Positions 45,661 through 57,409 of a stretch of 64,000 bases of DNA are shown in pieces. The DNA comes from Prochilodus magdalenae. Taxonomy: Eukaryota; Chordata; Actinopteri; Characiformes; Prochilodontidae. Both the position numbers and the translations under genes were made by a program. Numbering within the stretch: position 1 is the stretch's first letter; each line of letters begins with the position of its first letter. The stretch lies in the NCBI GenBank assembly GCA_024036415.1, contig JAMWET010002871.1, positions 631,001-695,000 on the forward strand, written 5' to 3'. Under the pieces are notes generated by a model, which saw nothing but the letters and a program-made list of their open reading frames with translations, ran no database searches and was not told the origin of the DNA.

Positions 45661-47213
45661 AAGCTCTGAAGACACATATAGATTACCTGCTGGTTTTATA
45701 TGGTAAATGATTTGGCTATAGGTAGACCTCTGGTTCCCATCACCACTACTATAGGCTAAAGAACGTTGGAGTTTCTCAACAAAGAACCGAAAGACTTTGT
45801 TTACATCCCAAACACTCGGAAATGTAGAAATTCCTCTTCCACTGTGGGGCCTGGGAGACGGAACAGGACGCAGTTCCAACACAGATTGGCTTCAAGAAAA
45901 GAGATAGCGCTAAAGACACCTGTGCCTCGCTGCTAGTGAAATAGCGGCTAATTGTGCTCCATATAGCGGCGGAGAGACGGCTGAAAGAAAGGCGAGGCAT
46001 GAACGCTGCCTCCACCATTGTGCTATGGAGACGAAAGCACAGCGAGCGCGTGTTCATCCGCTGACTCATTCAGGCGCTCTGGAAGCAGCATCTGTCAGAA
46101 ACAAGCGCCCTTAAATAATCCTTTCATGGCGAATCTAGAGCATTCATCGTGTACATGACGCCGGTCAGCCACGTTAGTGAAACGGCCGCGTTCAGGGCCA
46201 ATAAAGACAGATTAACGCCGCTTTGCTTTCTCCATGCGCGGCCGAGGCCCGGGGCGAGACGCTGGACCTCTTTATTTGGTTATCGCCCCAATCAATAGAC
46301 TCTCTTGGGCGTGCTAGGCTCCCTCTCTCTCTCGCTTCCTCTCTCACTCTTCTCGTTCTCGCCATTTTACACCCGGCCCGTAAATAATTCAGCACCTGAT
46401 TCGAGCGAACCAAATCAGCCCCTCTTCTCTGAAATCAGGCGACGCTTGTCAACATAAACTTCAGCCTAATTTCCGAACATCCCCCACCCCCACCACCACC
46501 ATCACCACCACCCTCTCCCACCCAGGACTTCTTTTTGGAAGCGGCACCAGTACGCCGGCAGCTGGGAGGAACATAACAGGCGTATTCCTGGCAGGGGAAG
46601 AGAAGGCCTAATTTAGTGGGAACGATGTGGATGGGATTTCTGAAAGTGCGCTGATGCGCCGACAATCCCGCCTTTTCAACGATTCCGTAAACTCGCGAGG
46701 AAGGAGGAATCGGAAGAGCACTTAGGTCATACAAATCTGAAAACGTGTTTAGCACATCTACCCAACCGACGCCCCTCCCTTCGCGTGCTCGTCTTCATTC
46801 TCCTCAAAACCGGTACTGAAGTTCACGGGGCCTCTCCTCGCACATTCACAGTCTATTCACCATGCTGTGCCGAGCTCGGCTCCAAATATTGAGCAGCGTG
46901 CCGGAGCTGGAATTCAGCGCTCACTGATCCACACAGAGGCAGCGCTGCGCACCCATACGTACGCTTACTGAACATACTTAAACATGACGCGTAGACGCCT
47001 TTCAGGGAGGTTTTCCAGAGATCGAGGTTCTCTTTGATGAATTCCTGGTATTTATGGGGAAAAACACAACCCAGCAAAACCAGCTGCACTCAGACTCAGA
47101 CACGCGAGTTAATCTCTATATATGCCAAACACAGAGCAAAGCACAACACCAACACTCAGAGCTACAGCAATGCTGCTACATGGGAAATACATAACACCAG
47201 TGACCACACGACT
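45661..47213. other. High-complexity block, candidate conserved non-coding DNA
   Basis: Unique sequence, CpG-containing at 46140-46400, with 'cctctttatttggttatcgc', 'cccaatcaatagac' and a CT-rich patch (46320-46352). A CCACC-rich patch occurs at 46484-46512. Overlapping open frames on both strands lack domains. No gene is supported. Confidence 0.35.
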
Positions 47214-47227
47214 CCACGGGATTATTA

Positions 47228-49420
47228 CCGGCTACTACAACTACTACTACCGCTACAACAACCACTACTACAACCACTACAACCACTGCTACTACTACTA
47301 CTACTACCGCTACGACTACTACTACTACTACCACTACAACTACTGCTACTACTACCACTACAACTACTGCTACTACTACCACTACAACTACTGCTACTAC
47401 TACTACAACCGCTACAACTACTGATACAACTACAACAACCACTACTACAACCACTACTACAACAACCACTACTACAACCACTACTACAACAACCACTACT
47501 ACAACCACTACTACAACCATTACTACAACAACCACTACTACAACCACTACTACAACAACCACTACTACAACTACTACTACAACTACAACAACCACTACAA
47601 CAACCACTACTACAACTACTACTACAACTACTACTACTGCTACTACTACAACAACCACTACTACAACTACTACAACTACTACTACTGCTACAACAACCAC
47701 TACTACTACTACTACAACTACCGCTACAACAACTACTACTACAACCACTGCTACTACTACCACTACAACTACTACAACAACTACTACTACAACCACTGCT
47801 ACTACTACCACTACAACTACTACAACAACTACTACTACAACCACTGCTACTACTACTACCACTACAACTACTGGTACGACTACTACTACCATTACAACTA
47901 CCGCTACAACAACTACTACAACAACTACTACTACTACTACTACTACAACAACTACTACTACAACCACTGCTACTACTACTACTACCACTACAACAACCAC
48001 TACTACAACTACTACTACAACCACTGCTACTACTATTACTACCACTACAACAACCACTACAACAACTACTAATACAACTACAACAACCACTACAACAACT
48101 ACTACTACAACTACAACAAACACTACTACAACCACTACTACAACTACTACTACAACCACTGCTACTACTACTACTACCACTACAACAACCACTACTACAA
48201 CAACAACTACTACAACCACTGCTACTACTACTACTACCACTACAACAACCACTACTACAACTACTACTACAACTACTACTACAACTACTACTACTACAAC
48301 TACTACTACTACTACTACTACTACCACTACAACAACTACTACTACAACTACAACAACCACTACTACAACCACTACTACAACAACCACTACTACAACTACT
48401 GCTACTACTACCACTACAACTACTGGTACGACTACTACTACCATTACAAGTACCGCTACAACTACTACTACAACTACTACAACAACTACTACTACTACTA
48501 CTACCACTACAACAACCACTACTACAACTACTACAACAACTAGTACTACAACTACTACGACTATTACCGCTACAACTACTACTACTACTACTACTGCTAC
48601 AACTACTACTACTACCGCTACAACTACTACTACTACTACTACAACTACTGCTACAACTACTACTACTACCGCTACGACTACTACTACTACTACCACTACA
48701 ACTACTGCTACTACTACTACAACCGCTACAACTACTGCTACAACTACGACTACCACTACTACAACTACTACCACTACAACTACTACTACAACAACTAGTA
48801 CAACTACTACGACTATTACCGCTACAACTACTACTACCACCACAACTACTGCTACAACTACTACTACAACTACTACAACAACTACTACTACTACTACTAC
48901 TACTACTACCACTACAACAACCACTACTACAACTACTACAACAACTAGTACTACAACTACTACGACTATTACTGCTACAACTACTACTACTACTACTACT
49001 ACTACAACTACTACTACTACAACTACTGCTACAACTACTACTACTACCGCTACGACTACTACTACTACTACCACTACAACTACTGCTACTACTACTACAA
49101 CCGCTACAACTACTGATACAACTACGACTACCACTACTACAACTACTACCACTACTACTACTACTACAACAACTAGTACAACTACTACGACTATTACCGC
49201 TACAACTACTATTACCACCACAACTACTGCTACAACTACTACCACTACTACAACAACCACTACTACTACCACTACTACAACAACTAGTACAACTACTACG
49301 ACTATTACCGCTACAACTACTACTACTACCACCACAACTACTGCTACAACTACTACTACTACTACAACAACCACTACTACTACTACTACTACAACAACTA
49401 CCACTAATGCTACTAATACT
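47228..49420. repeat. 2.2 kb trinucleotide array, ACT/ACA/ACC/GCT
   Basis: Almost every third-base frame is ACN: ACT, ACA, ACC and occasional GCT. The plus strand is nearly free of G. Because the triplet phase is kept for 2.2 kb, no frame meets a stop for hundreds of codons: +1 gives Leu/Gln/Pro runs, another gives Tyr/Asn/His, another Thr; the minus strand gives Val/Ala. These are not proteins. A higher-order pattern is visible: 'aacaactagta', then 'tactacgactattaccgc', recurs near 48537, 48792, 48946, 49170 and 49283. Confidence 0.97.
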
Positions 49421-49525
49421 ACTACTACTAATAATAATAATAATAGGAAGAAAAAAGATTACTATTATTACTATTACTCAAAATAATAATGCTAATAATG
49501 CTAATGCTACTACTACTAATAATGC

Positions 49526-49565
<40 letters not shown>
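49421..49565. repeat. (AAT)n microsatellite tail
   Basis: ATA/AAT triplets, interrupted by 'aggaagaaaaaagatt', run on from the ACN array, so the triplet phase changes from ACT to AAT at one edge. Confidence 0.9.
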
Positions 49566-49568
<3 letters not shown>

Positions 49569-50420
49569 CCAGTGTAGTATTGTATTGCACTGCGACCTCT
49601 GCACCACACTGCGCTGCACTTTGATGTGCCTTCCCTTCCCTGCTACTGTTCTATTGTCCAAATGGATGTGGAGCATCTACAGAGCCCAGGTTCGATATAT
49701 TCATTCTGCTGATGGACTCGGTCACATTTAATCAGGGAGCGAGTTTCCTCCGGTCCCTGTCTGAAGCTGTGAGAAAAAAAAACCCAGAGTGAAGAGTTGA
49801 CGGCTTCCACACTAGTGGGCGTGCACGCCGGTGCCATTCCTCCGGAGCGGCCGCGTTTCTGCGCCCCGCTCGCTCTCCCGCACCCGCACGTGTGTGTACG
49901 AGTGCAGGGTGCGAGGCCCAATCATGTCAAGACTGAAGAAAAAGCTCAGGCTCTCCAATAATGCTAATCAGCTGGATGTGAAAATAGGTCAGTGTGGGCG
50001 GCCCGGCGCCAGGCGGACGCCACCATTCTGCCAACTTCTGCCGCGGACCTCACAAACAGTCAGCGTCGCGAAATGGGAACCATGCCAAAGTGGTCTCAAA
50101 CACACGCGGCCTGGCTGCGGCCGACCATAGACAGCTAGGTAAGAGCACCGCTCGCCACTCTGGAGCTCAACCATCACAAATGCCTACTATACAACACGAG
50201 AGGCAACGAACTACGTCAGGTTGTTAAGGAATCTAATTAATGTGGATTGTGACACTGTATAACACACTGTTACCGAAGGCCAAGAGTATGAACATATGTG
50301 CCATTTAATCCGGAAATGGGAAATCATGCGGAAGCTCGGAATTCTGCCAGATAGAAAAAAAAACATGGCTGCCTCTGTGAAAGCAAAATGCTGGTAGCTT
50401 CTATAAATGGTAAACGCATT
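49566..50420. other. Non-coding stretch
   Basis: Unique sequence, GC-rich at 49815-49900 and 50000-50130. Open frames lack domains. No gene. Confidence 0.4.
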
Positions 50421-50424
50421 CTCC

Positions 50425-50875
50425 TGCAGATGGCGCTGCATGAGGATGATGGAGCTATCAATCCCTGTGGGGTGTGAGTGACGGGATCCGTAGATTGGGA
50501 AGAGGTGCTATAGTGCAGGGAATGTCGTGTTCCATGTCTGGAAAACGCTCCAGAGCAGATGATAATGATTGGCTGAAAGGAGTGACTGCATGTGGGCGTG
50601 GCCAAAGACCATAGTGTGAAGGAATTAGCTGAGTCTACAGGTGTATGAGAGCGTACGGTCGTACGGGTCTACGTAAAATCCCAGTCTACAGGGAATTCTC
50701 CTCGGGATTGTGCCAGGGAAGGCATCCACCAAATCTGGCCCAACTGACCAGTTCTTTGATGTAAGAGACACTGATGTGGTCTACATCCAGAGACTTGTCC
50801 AGTCCATGCCCAATCCAGTCCCAGTGGGTCCTAGTGGAGGGCTTACCCACTAGTAGGTCACTGTGCCAGTCCCGG
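50425..50875 (+). mobile_element. Transposase HTH remnant, family copy C
   Basis: The longest of the three copies. It has 'cctgcagatggcgctgcat', 'gattgggaagaggtgctata', 'gtgcagggaatgtc', then the HTH core (about 50590-50680) with a frameshift at 'gtgtatgagagcg' and loss of the second helix end. It then has 'tctacagggaattctcctcg', 'ggaaggcatccaccaaatc', 'acttgtccagtccatgcc'. Dead. Confidence 0.55.
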
Positions 50876-51640
50876 AGACCAGTCACATAAAAGCTCAAGG
50901 CTCAAATAATTAATGTTGACATATTATCAGTGTGTAGGACAAACCCATATCCCACAATCCCATTGGTTCATTATCAGGAAACGGCTGTTTGAAGACTCTG
51001 ACTTAAGTTCAGGAACAGTCCTCGCTCTTTTCCAGGCTACTCAGAAAGGGAACGGATGGTGTGACAGTGGAGGCAAACCACTGCAAAGAACTCTATCCTC
51101 ACAGCTTCCTGTATGAGAGGGGCGAGTTTGAGTCACACCCCAGAGGGACCACCTCTCAGCCCCACATTCACGCACACATCCGGCTGCAGTACACACACTC
51201 CGCCGAGTCCTCGGAGAGAGGAGAGCAGTGGAAGCAGCGTTGCTAAGAGATCAGAATTCCTGAGAGGCTGAGCGAAAGAGAGAGTGAGAGAGAGAGAGAA
51301 AGTGAAATAAGCGAGAAAGAAGAAAGGAGTCGAGTGTGCGAGAAAGTGAGAAAGCGAATGAGAGAGCACGGCGGAGTAAAAAAGAGAGGGTGTTAGAAAC
51401 CCCCCGCTGGGTTCTGCGGCACTTCCAGCCTGATGGGCTGGAAAGTGACCTCGACGGAGGGAGTGCGTGTGTGTATGTGGGGAAGGGGGGTGGGGTAGGG
51501 GGTTTGCGTCCGGGGGGAACGAATAGAGGCGGGTCACCTTTCTCCCAGAGACGCAGGCAGGGAGGAGAGAGCCTGACAAACATACATACCAGTCAAACGT
51601 GTGGAGATAAAAAAACATAACTAGGCAACACATACCGCAC
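50876..51640. other. Non-coding stretch with GA-rich patch
   Basis: GA-rich at 51260-51400 and GC-rich at 51400-51560. Opposite-strand open frames of 94-169 codons reflect the low-complexity composition. No gene. Confidence 0.45.
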
Positions 51641-51690
51641 ACTCACCTGTGACTGAAGCATACCCAACAGTGTGTAGTACCTCAGGCACT

Positions 51691-52471
51691 GACCATACAG
51701 GACACTCTGTAGTTCTACAGGTACAGACTGTAGTCCACCTGTTTCTCTGTATACTGTATTACCCTGTTCTTCAATGGTCAGGACCCCCACAGGACCACCA
51801 CAGTGCAGGTATGATGTGGGTGGTGGATCATACTCAGCACTGCAGTGACACTGACATGGTGGATGGTGGTGGTGTTAGTGTGTGTGGTGCTGGAGTGTTT
51901 AGACACCGTGTCCACTCACTGTCCACTCTATTAGACACTCCTACCTTGCTGGTCCACCTTGTAGATGGACAGTCAGAGACGATAGCCCATCTGCTGCTGC
52001 ACGGTGCAGTGTTGGTCATCCTCTAGTCCTTCATGTGGTCAAAGGATGCTGGCCACAGGAAGCTGGCCACAGGATGCTGCCCACAGGACGCTGCCCACAG
52101 GACGCTGCCCACAGGAAGCTGCCCACAGGAAGCTGGCCACAGGACGCTGGCCACAGGACGCTGATTACCAGAGGCTGCCCATGGGACTCTGCCCACGGGA
52201 CTCTGTGGGCTGGGTAGTTTTGGTTGGTGGACGATTCTCAGGCCAGCAGCGACACTGAGGTGTCCAGCAGCACTGCTGTGTCTGATCTACTCACACTAGC
52301 ACCACACACACTAACACACCACCACCACATTAGTGTCACTGCAGTGCTGAGTATGATCCTGTGGGGGTCCTGTGGGGGTCCTGATCACTGAAGAACAGGG
52401 TAATACAGTATACAGAGAAACAGATGGACTACAGTCTGTAACTACAGAACTACAGGGTGTCCTATATGGTC
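51691..52471 (+). mobile_element. Fold-back element with VNTR core, copy 1
   Basis: The outer left arm ('gaccatacaggacactctgt', 'agttctacag', 'tgtttctctgtatactgtat', 'taccctgttcttcaatggtc') is the reverse complement of the outer right arm ('tgaagaacagggtaataca', 'gtatacagagaaacagatgg', 'ggtgtcctatatggtc'). Inner arms ('ggatcatactcagcactgca', 'gtgttagtgtgtgtgg') pair likewise with 52262-52353. Arms are about 200 bp each. The centre holds 'ccaccttgtagatgg', 'agacgatagcccatctgctg' and a 14-bp VNTR. There is no coding capacity. The same arms occur at 39786-40070 and 54943-55960. Class II-like by structure; family unnamed. Confidence 0.85.
52040..52205. repeat. 14-bp VNTR inside fold-back copy 1
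   Basis: About 12 units of 'ccacaggacgctgc' with variants (ggatgctgg, ggaagctgg, gggactctg). It is the same unit as in copy 2, in reverse orientation. Confidence 0.92.
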
Positions 52472-53050
52472 AGTGGAGCTGATAAACTGGACAGTGAGTG
52501 TAGGTACAGTCATGTGGTCAGTAGGTATCAGTGTTTTATAAAAGCCGGACATACTGAGAAAACCCTGCTGAAGTCTTTGACTGTTTCTGTGCACTTCTTT
52601 TCGAAGCAGTGAAACCTCCACCCTCCCTGATCACAGCGGAGCACCTCGGGTTACTCACGATGCAGATGAATTCTGTCCGCGGGCAAACGGTTCGGGCACA
52701 ATGAATTTGTTTCTGCCATTCCCGTGAGCCATCTGGAGCGTGACCTTGGTTGGCCTGAGCGGGCTTCCGCTCTGGAACACGTTTCATGTGTTTCCTTTTT
52801 CCTTTCGGAGGTTTTCCGAAGAGGGATGCAGAGCATGAGCCGCGGCGGCAGCTCCCCGCGGTGAACACGGGGTGAAACTACAGACAATGGGGTCTCGTCT
52901 GACAGGCGAGGTTAGCGGATCACACGGGAAAGCTGGTGAGCGCAAATACAAGATTTGAAGTACACCCCAATCTGGCAACCAGTCAGACAACATCTATAAC
53001 AAACATGTGGCTCTTCCTATTTCACTGATCACCTCGTTCTGGTAGAGAGG
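52472..53050. other. CpG-containing non-coding stretch
   Basis: GC- and CpG-rich at 52620-52900. A minus-strand frame (52536-52868, 110 codons) is basic and has no recognised domain. It could be regulatory; no gene is supported. Confidence 0.35.
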
Positions 53051-53105
53051 GTGATGGAGGTAAGGAGAAAGAGGCTTAAAGGAATACAGGGCAATGTGTA
53101 ATCTA

Positions 53106-53515
53106 CACTAATTGTCAAAAGTTTAGAGACACCCAACTACACCAAAGACTCTATAGACTCTACAGACTCTACCAGTGCAGTCTTTGACGACACTGAGGTG
53201 GCGCTAAGGACAGTCGGTATAACAGTCTATGTCTGTAGTCCTGCATCATGAAGCCGTCTGGCACTGACTCATGGAGGCATCACTGGTCACTGAATGTCTC
53301 CAATCGTGGCTGTTGGCTGTATGAGGTACAGCAATAAGGCCCGGCCTTGTGTCACATGCACGGCCGAGCATGAAACTTGAATCGTTGGCATGTCTCACAA
53401 TATCAAACCAATCCACCAAATTTCATTCCTGTGGGTTGATTCCTTCTGGGTGCAACCATGTGCTATTCTTTTGATGATGAGTGTATATTACAGAAGGCAA
53501 TATTGCAAAAATATC
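53106..53515. mobile_element. Decayed DNA transposon fragment
   Basis: 'taattgtcaaaagtttagag', then 'acaccc' is a Tc1-like terminal motif (compare 63070-63086 in reverse). The part at 53388-53465 matches the repeat beside the Tc1 remnant at 762-845. No transposase motif is kept. Confidence 0.45.
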
Positions 53516-54942
53516 ATGTCCTGTGGTGCATCAAGAGAATATGTGCTATATCCGGATACGTATGGTCTCAGACTATTCTTCAGCTGGAGCTGGTAAGTCG
53601 AAGTTTCGACTGGTCGTATACCTGGGTAGCCTTAACGAACGCTGTACCCATTTCTGGATTTGTAGAACGCAAGGTAGCAAAAACAGAGGAGCCAAGGCCA
53701 ACACTGCCATGCTACCAAACACTGAGGTGCAGAATTGATTGGAATTAATACGATACATAGATTTCTTCCTCCTCCTTCTCGTTCTTCAGATATGATACCT
53801 TCCAGCCCATATGCTCCCCAAACAGCAAGTGTTTGCACATGAGTAGATCCATCCATTCCCAGAGAACCATCCGTGTTCTATCTGCCAGTATCGCAAACTA
53901 ATTGCCATTTGTGTAGAACGTTCTGGCATTTGAAGTCCACCTGCAATCAGACTCCATCATGTCTTTGCATGGAAAGAGAAGCAAAAACGAACGAGCGAGT
54001 TAATACCTACGTCCGACAGGCCTCAGACACACTATTCCAGTTTTGAGGCATGCATAGGCTGAAAAAGAACAGATAGGCTGTCATCTGGTTTTGAACAGCC
54101 CCCACACCTCCCTTGGTTTCCGATCGATGACACTAAAAGCTCTAATCTGATTGGTAAAAAGAGCTGATTGGACAAAGCTGCTATCATGCTGATTTAAGCG
54201 GCAAATCAATACCCCACTAGGCCCGAGCTTCTTCCCTCCCCTCCCCGGCCTGGGTCAACTATTCCAAGGACGCCCGTCTGGGACCACTCAGGTTTGACCT
54301 TGTGGCCGACGTACATATTTGCGCGCATGTGCTGTTGCGCGCGGTTTCGCTCGCATGAATAAGCGGAAATTAGCCGGCCTGTTCGCGCGCGCAGCACCGC
54401 ACGCAGCGTTAGCGAAGCACGGCAGAGGTAATTTAATGATACAGGAACTGGAGGCTGCTGGGATGGCTGACCGCTCCGCTGCTGGCCACAGAAGCCTCAT
54501 CATCCTGTATTGTTCAGGCTCATGGGGACCATTCATTAGCAAATCCACTGGGACGGGTGAAGGGTTCGTTTTCCCGCACACGGTTGGGGTGTAAATGTCG
54601 ATTCGATCCGGATTCCGCAGGAGAATGATTTGGGAACAATGAATAGGCGTCCCTGCTTGAAGGACACTGTTGGGTTTAAAAGCACAGCCACACACTTCTA
54701 CATGTTTTAATGTGCCGTTCCGACTCTGGAATAGCGGGCCCTCTCGGGAAAGCTGTGCTTCAATACAGCTTTTTGATCCATCTCTAGGCTTACAGGAAAA
54801 CTCCAATTTTGTTAAATTCCAAATTTTTCCCAGTAGGAATGAATGGGGTGGAAAAGTACCCAGCCGTCTACTGTGCTTCTGCTGGACCAACTGGCATTGT
54901 TTAGCATACACTATCTCAGTGCAGACCCCTGAGCACAAACTT
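53516..54942. other. High-complexity block, candidate conserved non-coding DNA
   Basis: Unique sequence. Around 54305-54480 it is CpG-rich with 'cgcatgaataagcgg' and 'ggtaatttaatgatacagg'. A minus-strand frame (54288-54938, 216 codons) and plus frames overlap here; no domain is recognised and the frame mixes Cys-rich and basic parts without homology I know. I do not call a gene. Confidence 0.35.
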
Positions 54943-55960
54943 ATGTGAGTGGTGGATCATTCTCAGCACTGCAGTGACACTGACGTGCTGGTGGTGTGGT
55001 GTTAGTGTGTGTGGTGGTGGTGTGAGTGGATCAAACACAGCAGTGCTGCTGGACACCTCAGTGTCACTGCTGGACTAAGAATCATACACCAACCATAACT
55101 ATAAAGCCAGCAACCTCTGCGCAACGTCCTCTGGGGAGCATCCTGTGGGCAGCGTCCTTTGGGGAGCATCCTCTGGGCAGCGTCCTGTGGGCGACGTCCT
55201 CTGGGCAGTATCCTCTGGGGAGCCCCCTCTGGGGAGCATCCTGTGGGCAGCGTCCTGTGGGCATCGTCCTGTGGGCAGCGTCCTGTGGGCAGCGTCCTGT
55301 GGACAGCATCCTCTGGGTAGCATCCTCTGGGGAGCATCCTCTGCGCAACGTCCGCTGGGGAGCGTCCTGTGGGCAGCATCCTTTGGGCAGCATCCTGTGG
55401 GCAGCATCCTCTGGGCAGCGTCCTGTGGGCAGCGTCCTGTGGGCAGCGTCCTGTGGGCAGCATCCCCTAAGTAGCATCCTCTGGGGAGCGTCCTCTGGGG
55501 AGTGTTCTCTGGGGATAGTCCTCTGGGGATCGTCCTCTGGGGAGCGTCCTGTGGGCTGCGTCCTTTGGGCAGCGTCCTGTGGGCTGCGTCCTGTCACCAC
55601 TAATAAAGGACTAGAGGATGACCAACACTGCACTGTGCAGCAGCAGATGAGCTATCGTCTCTGACTCTCCATCTACAAGGTGGACCAGCAAGGTAGGAGT
55701 GTCTAACATAGTGGACAGTGAGTGGACACAGTGTCTAAACACTCCAGCAGCACTGCTGTGTCTGATCCACTCACACCAGCACCACACACACTAACACACC
55801 AGCACCACGTCAGTGTCACAGCAGTGCTGAGAATGATCCACCACCCACAACATACCTGCACTGTGGTGGTCCTGTGGGGGTCCTGACCATTATAGAACAG
55901 GGTAATAAAGTATACAGAGAAACTAGGAAGTGGTTTAATGTTATGGCTAATCGGTGTGTA
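54943..55960 (-). mobile_element. Fold-back element with VNTR core, copy 2
   Basis: The left arm (54946-55073: 'ggatcattctcagcactgca', 'gtgttagtgtgtgtgg', 'cacagcagtgctgctggaca') pairs with the right arm (55738-55845). The right side continues with 'ggtcctgtgggggtcctgac', 'agaacagggtaataaag', 'tatacagagaaac' and ends 'taatgttatggctaatcggt', a terminus common to a fish DNA repeat. The left outer arm is truncated. 'ggactagaggatgacca', 'gagctatcgtctctgac' and 'caaggtggaccagcaaggt' are reverse-complement matches to copy 1, so the two copies are inverted relative to each other. Confidence 0.85.
55110..55602. repeat. 14-bp VNTR inside fold-back copy 2
   Basis: About 35 units of 'gtgggcagcgtcct' with variants (gcatcct, ctgggga, ctgggca). 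Since 3 x 14 = 42, frames on both strands repeat every 14 residues and stay open; the peptides are artefacts. Confidence 0.95.
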
Positions 55961-56620
55961 TTACTTCCTGAGAGGTAATAAGGTGAATACTTGCCTCAAG
56001 GCAGCATAACCCGAAAAGACCCCCTCACACACAAACCCACACACACACTCTATTAAATTACAAAGCTGTGTTTGATTGAAACGTAAGCTCCCATAATGTG
56101 TGCAAGAGAGGGCTTTAGGAACATCAATCGAAAGGTTCTTCAGGGTACCAAAAGTAGCTCTTTTGTTGCATTGCTCCTTTTCCGGCTCCTTTATTTTTAC
56201 AGCAAGCAGCATACTAAACCATAGCAGCGTCTTTTCAGGGAACCCAGTGGTTAAAGTTGGTGTGGGAAGTGCCGGGACCTAGTAGTGCTCAGTAAAGCGT
56301 ATACCGATAAGGGCATGTTTCACTGATTGTGCTTCTACTGGTTTACAGTGCAAGCAGCAAAAACCCAATCTTCTGTTTGGCTTGGGCATGGTCCTAACAG
56401 CATGGACCCCCTGAAAAGGGAAGTACGTTGACAGTCCTCAGCTGCGCTGTTTTCCAGCTACATGCAGAAACCTTTGTACCTGCCCTGGCAGACAACACGG
56501 GAACTAGGGAACACAAAGCACTGCAACCTTTCCAACCCTTGGCAAGGAACAAGTTCATTAGGTGGCTGAGGTACAAACGAAACGCAGCCCCTTTAAAATA
56601 TTTCCTCCTTTCTTGTGTGG
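55961..56620. other. Non-coding stretch with a dispersed-repeat fragment
   Basis: 'ggttcttcagggtaccaaaa', then 'tagctcttttgttgcattgc' at 56135-56180 resembles the common fish 'ggttct' repeat. The rest is unique. No gene. Confidence 0.4.
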
Positions 56621-57060
56621 AGTAGGCACCGGCGCCCGGCGCCCAAACGAGGGAGTGATGGCCAATTAGGCCCTTTTTCTGATGAGCGGTCCGCAGGCCC
56701 GGGCGGCAATTAGGCCAGCTGGGAAAGGCCTCTCATTACTGGCCGCAGCCAGCTCCATTATAGCCTTCCTCCAAGCTTGCGCTGCAGCTTTCACATTCCA
56801 ATAACGCTCATTAGGACCAGGGCCCTAGCGAAGCTACCTGCCTCAGTGTGCCTCAATCACATTCCTCTCAGACGCTCCTTAGCCCGTTACTGCCTGGAGA
56901 AGGGATGTCCGTCGCCCTTCAGACGGGCTGAAGGGGGCGGGGGGTGCGAAATGTATTCAAATGGCTAATGAAAAGAGAGGACTGATAAATAAAGCCTGAT
57001 AAAGCAATCAGGCGCTGAATTATTTAGTATTAGCTAATCCTATTTAGCATTAGCCAGAAC
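56621..57060. other. Strongest candidate conserved non-coding element
   Basis: Repeat-free, with many homeodomain-type cores: 'ggccaattaggccc', 'ggcaattaggccagc', 'cattactgg', 'gctcattaggacc', 'ggctaatgaaaag', 'gaattatttagtattagc'. The paired 'caattaggcc' blocks 50-odd bases apart are conspicuous. This is the typical look of a vertebrate developmental enhancer, but conservation is inferred, not shown. Confidence 0.4.
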
Positions 57061-57409
57061 CACAGGGCACAGCGAAAGTGCTCATTACAGGAACGCTAAC
57101 CCGCTTCATACCCTGACAAAAAATGGGCTAACAAGGCTATCAGTGGAAACAGGCTAGCAGGGATCAGTTGGCAGGACCTTTGCACAGTGATAATGGCTTG
57201 CTATGAGCTTTCATACATTATTAGCATGGCTAGCATTTGGCTTGAGGTGCTCTATTAGAAGCCACATCATGACTGAATTTCCTTTGCCTTTTTTTAGATT
57301 GTGATCACAACCTTGAACACTTTTACATATGTCCACTTCACCTTCTGCCGTTTTGATGGAGTGGCGGCTTACATATCGGCTCATGGCCCAGTCATACTGT
57401 GCTACTGTG

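Noticed and set aside
47034..49577. An 847-codon plus-strand frame and a 742-codon minus-strand frame (47176-49404)
   Set aside because: Both are translations of the ACN trinucleotide array: Leu/Gln/Pro on one strand and Val/Ala on the other. No non-repetitive domain is attached and composition explains the openness.
54288..54938. A 216-codon minus-strand frame, the longest non-repetitive one
   Set aside because: No motif is recognised and other frames overlap it. GC-rich DNA gives open frames by chance. Transcript data or a protein homology search giving a significant hit would change this view.
55002..55664. Frames of 102-212 codons on both strands with 14-residue repeats
   Set aside because: Produced by the 14-bp VNTR (42 bases per 14 codons) inside a fold-back element.
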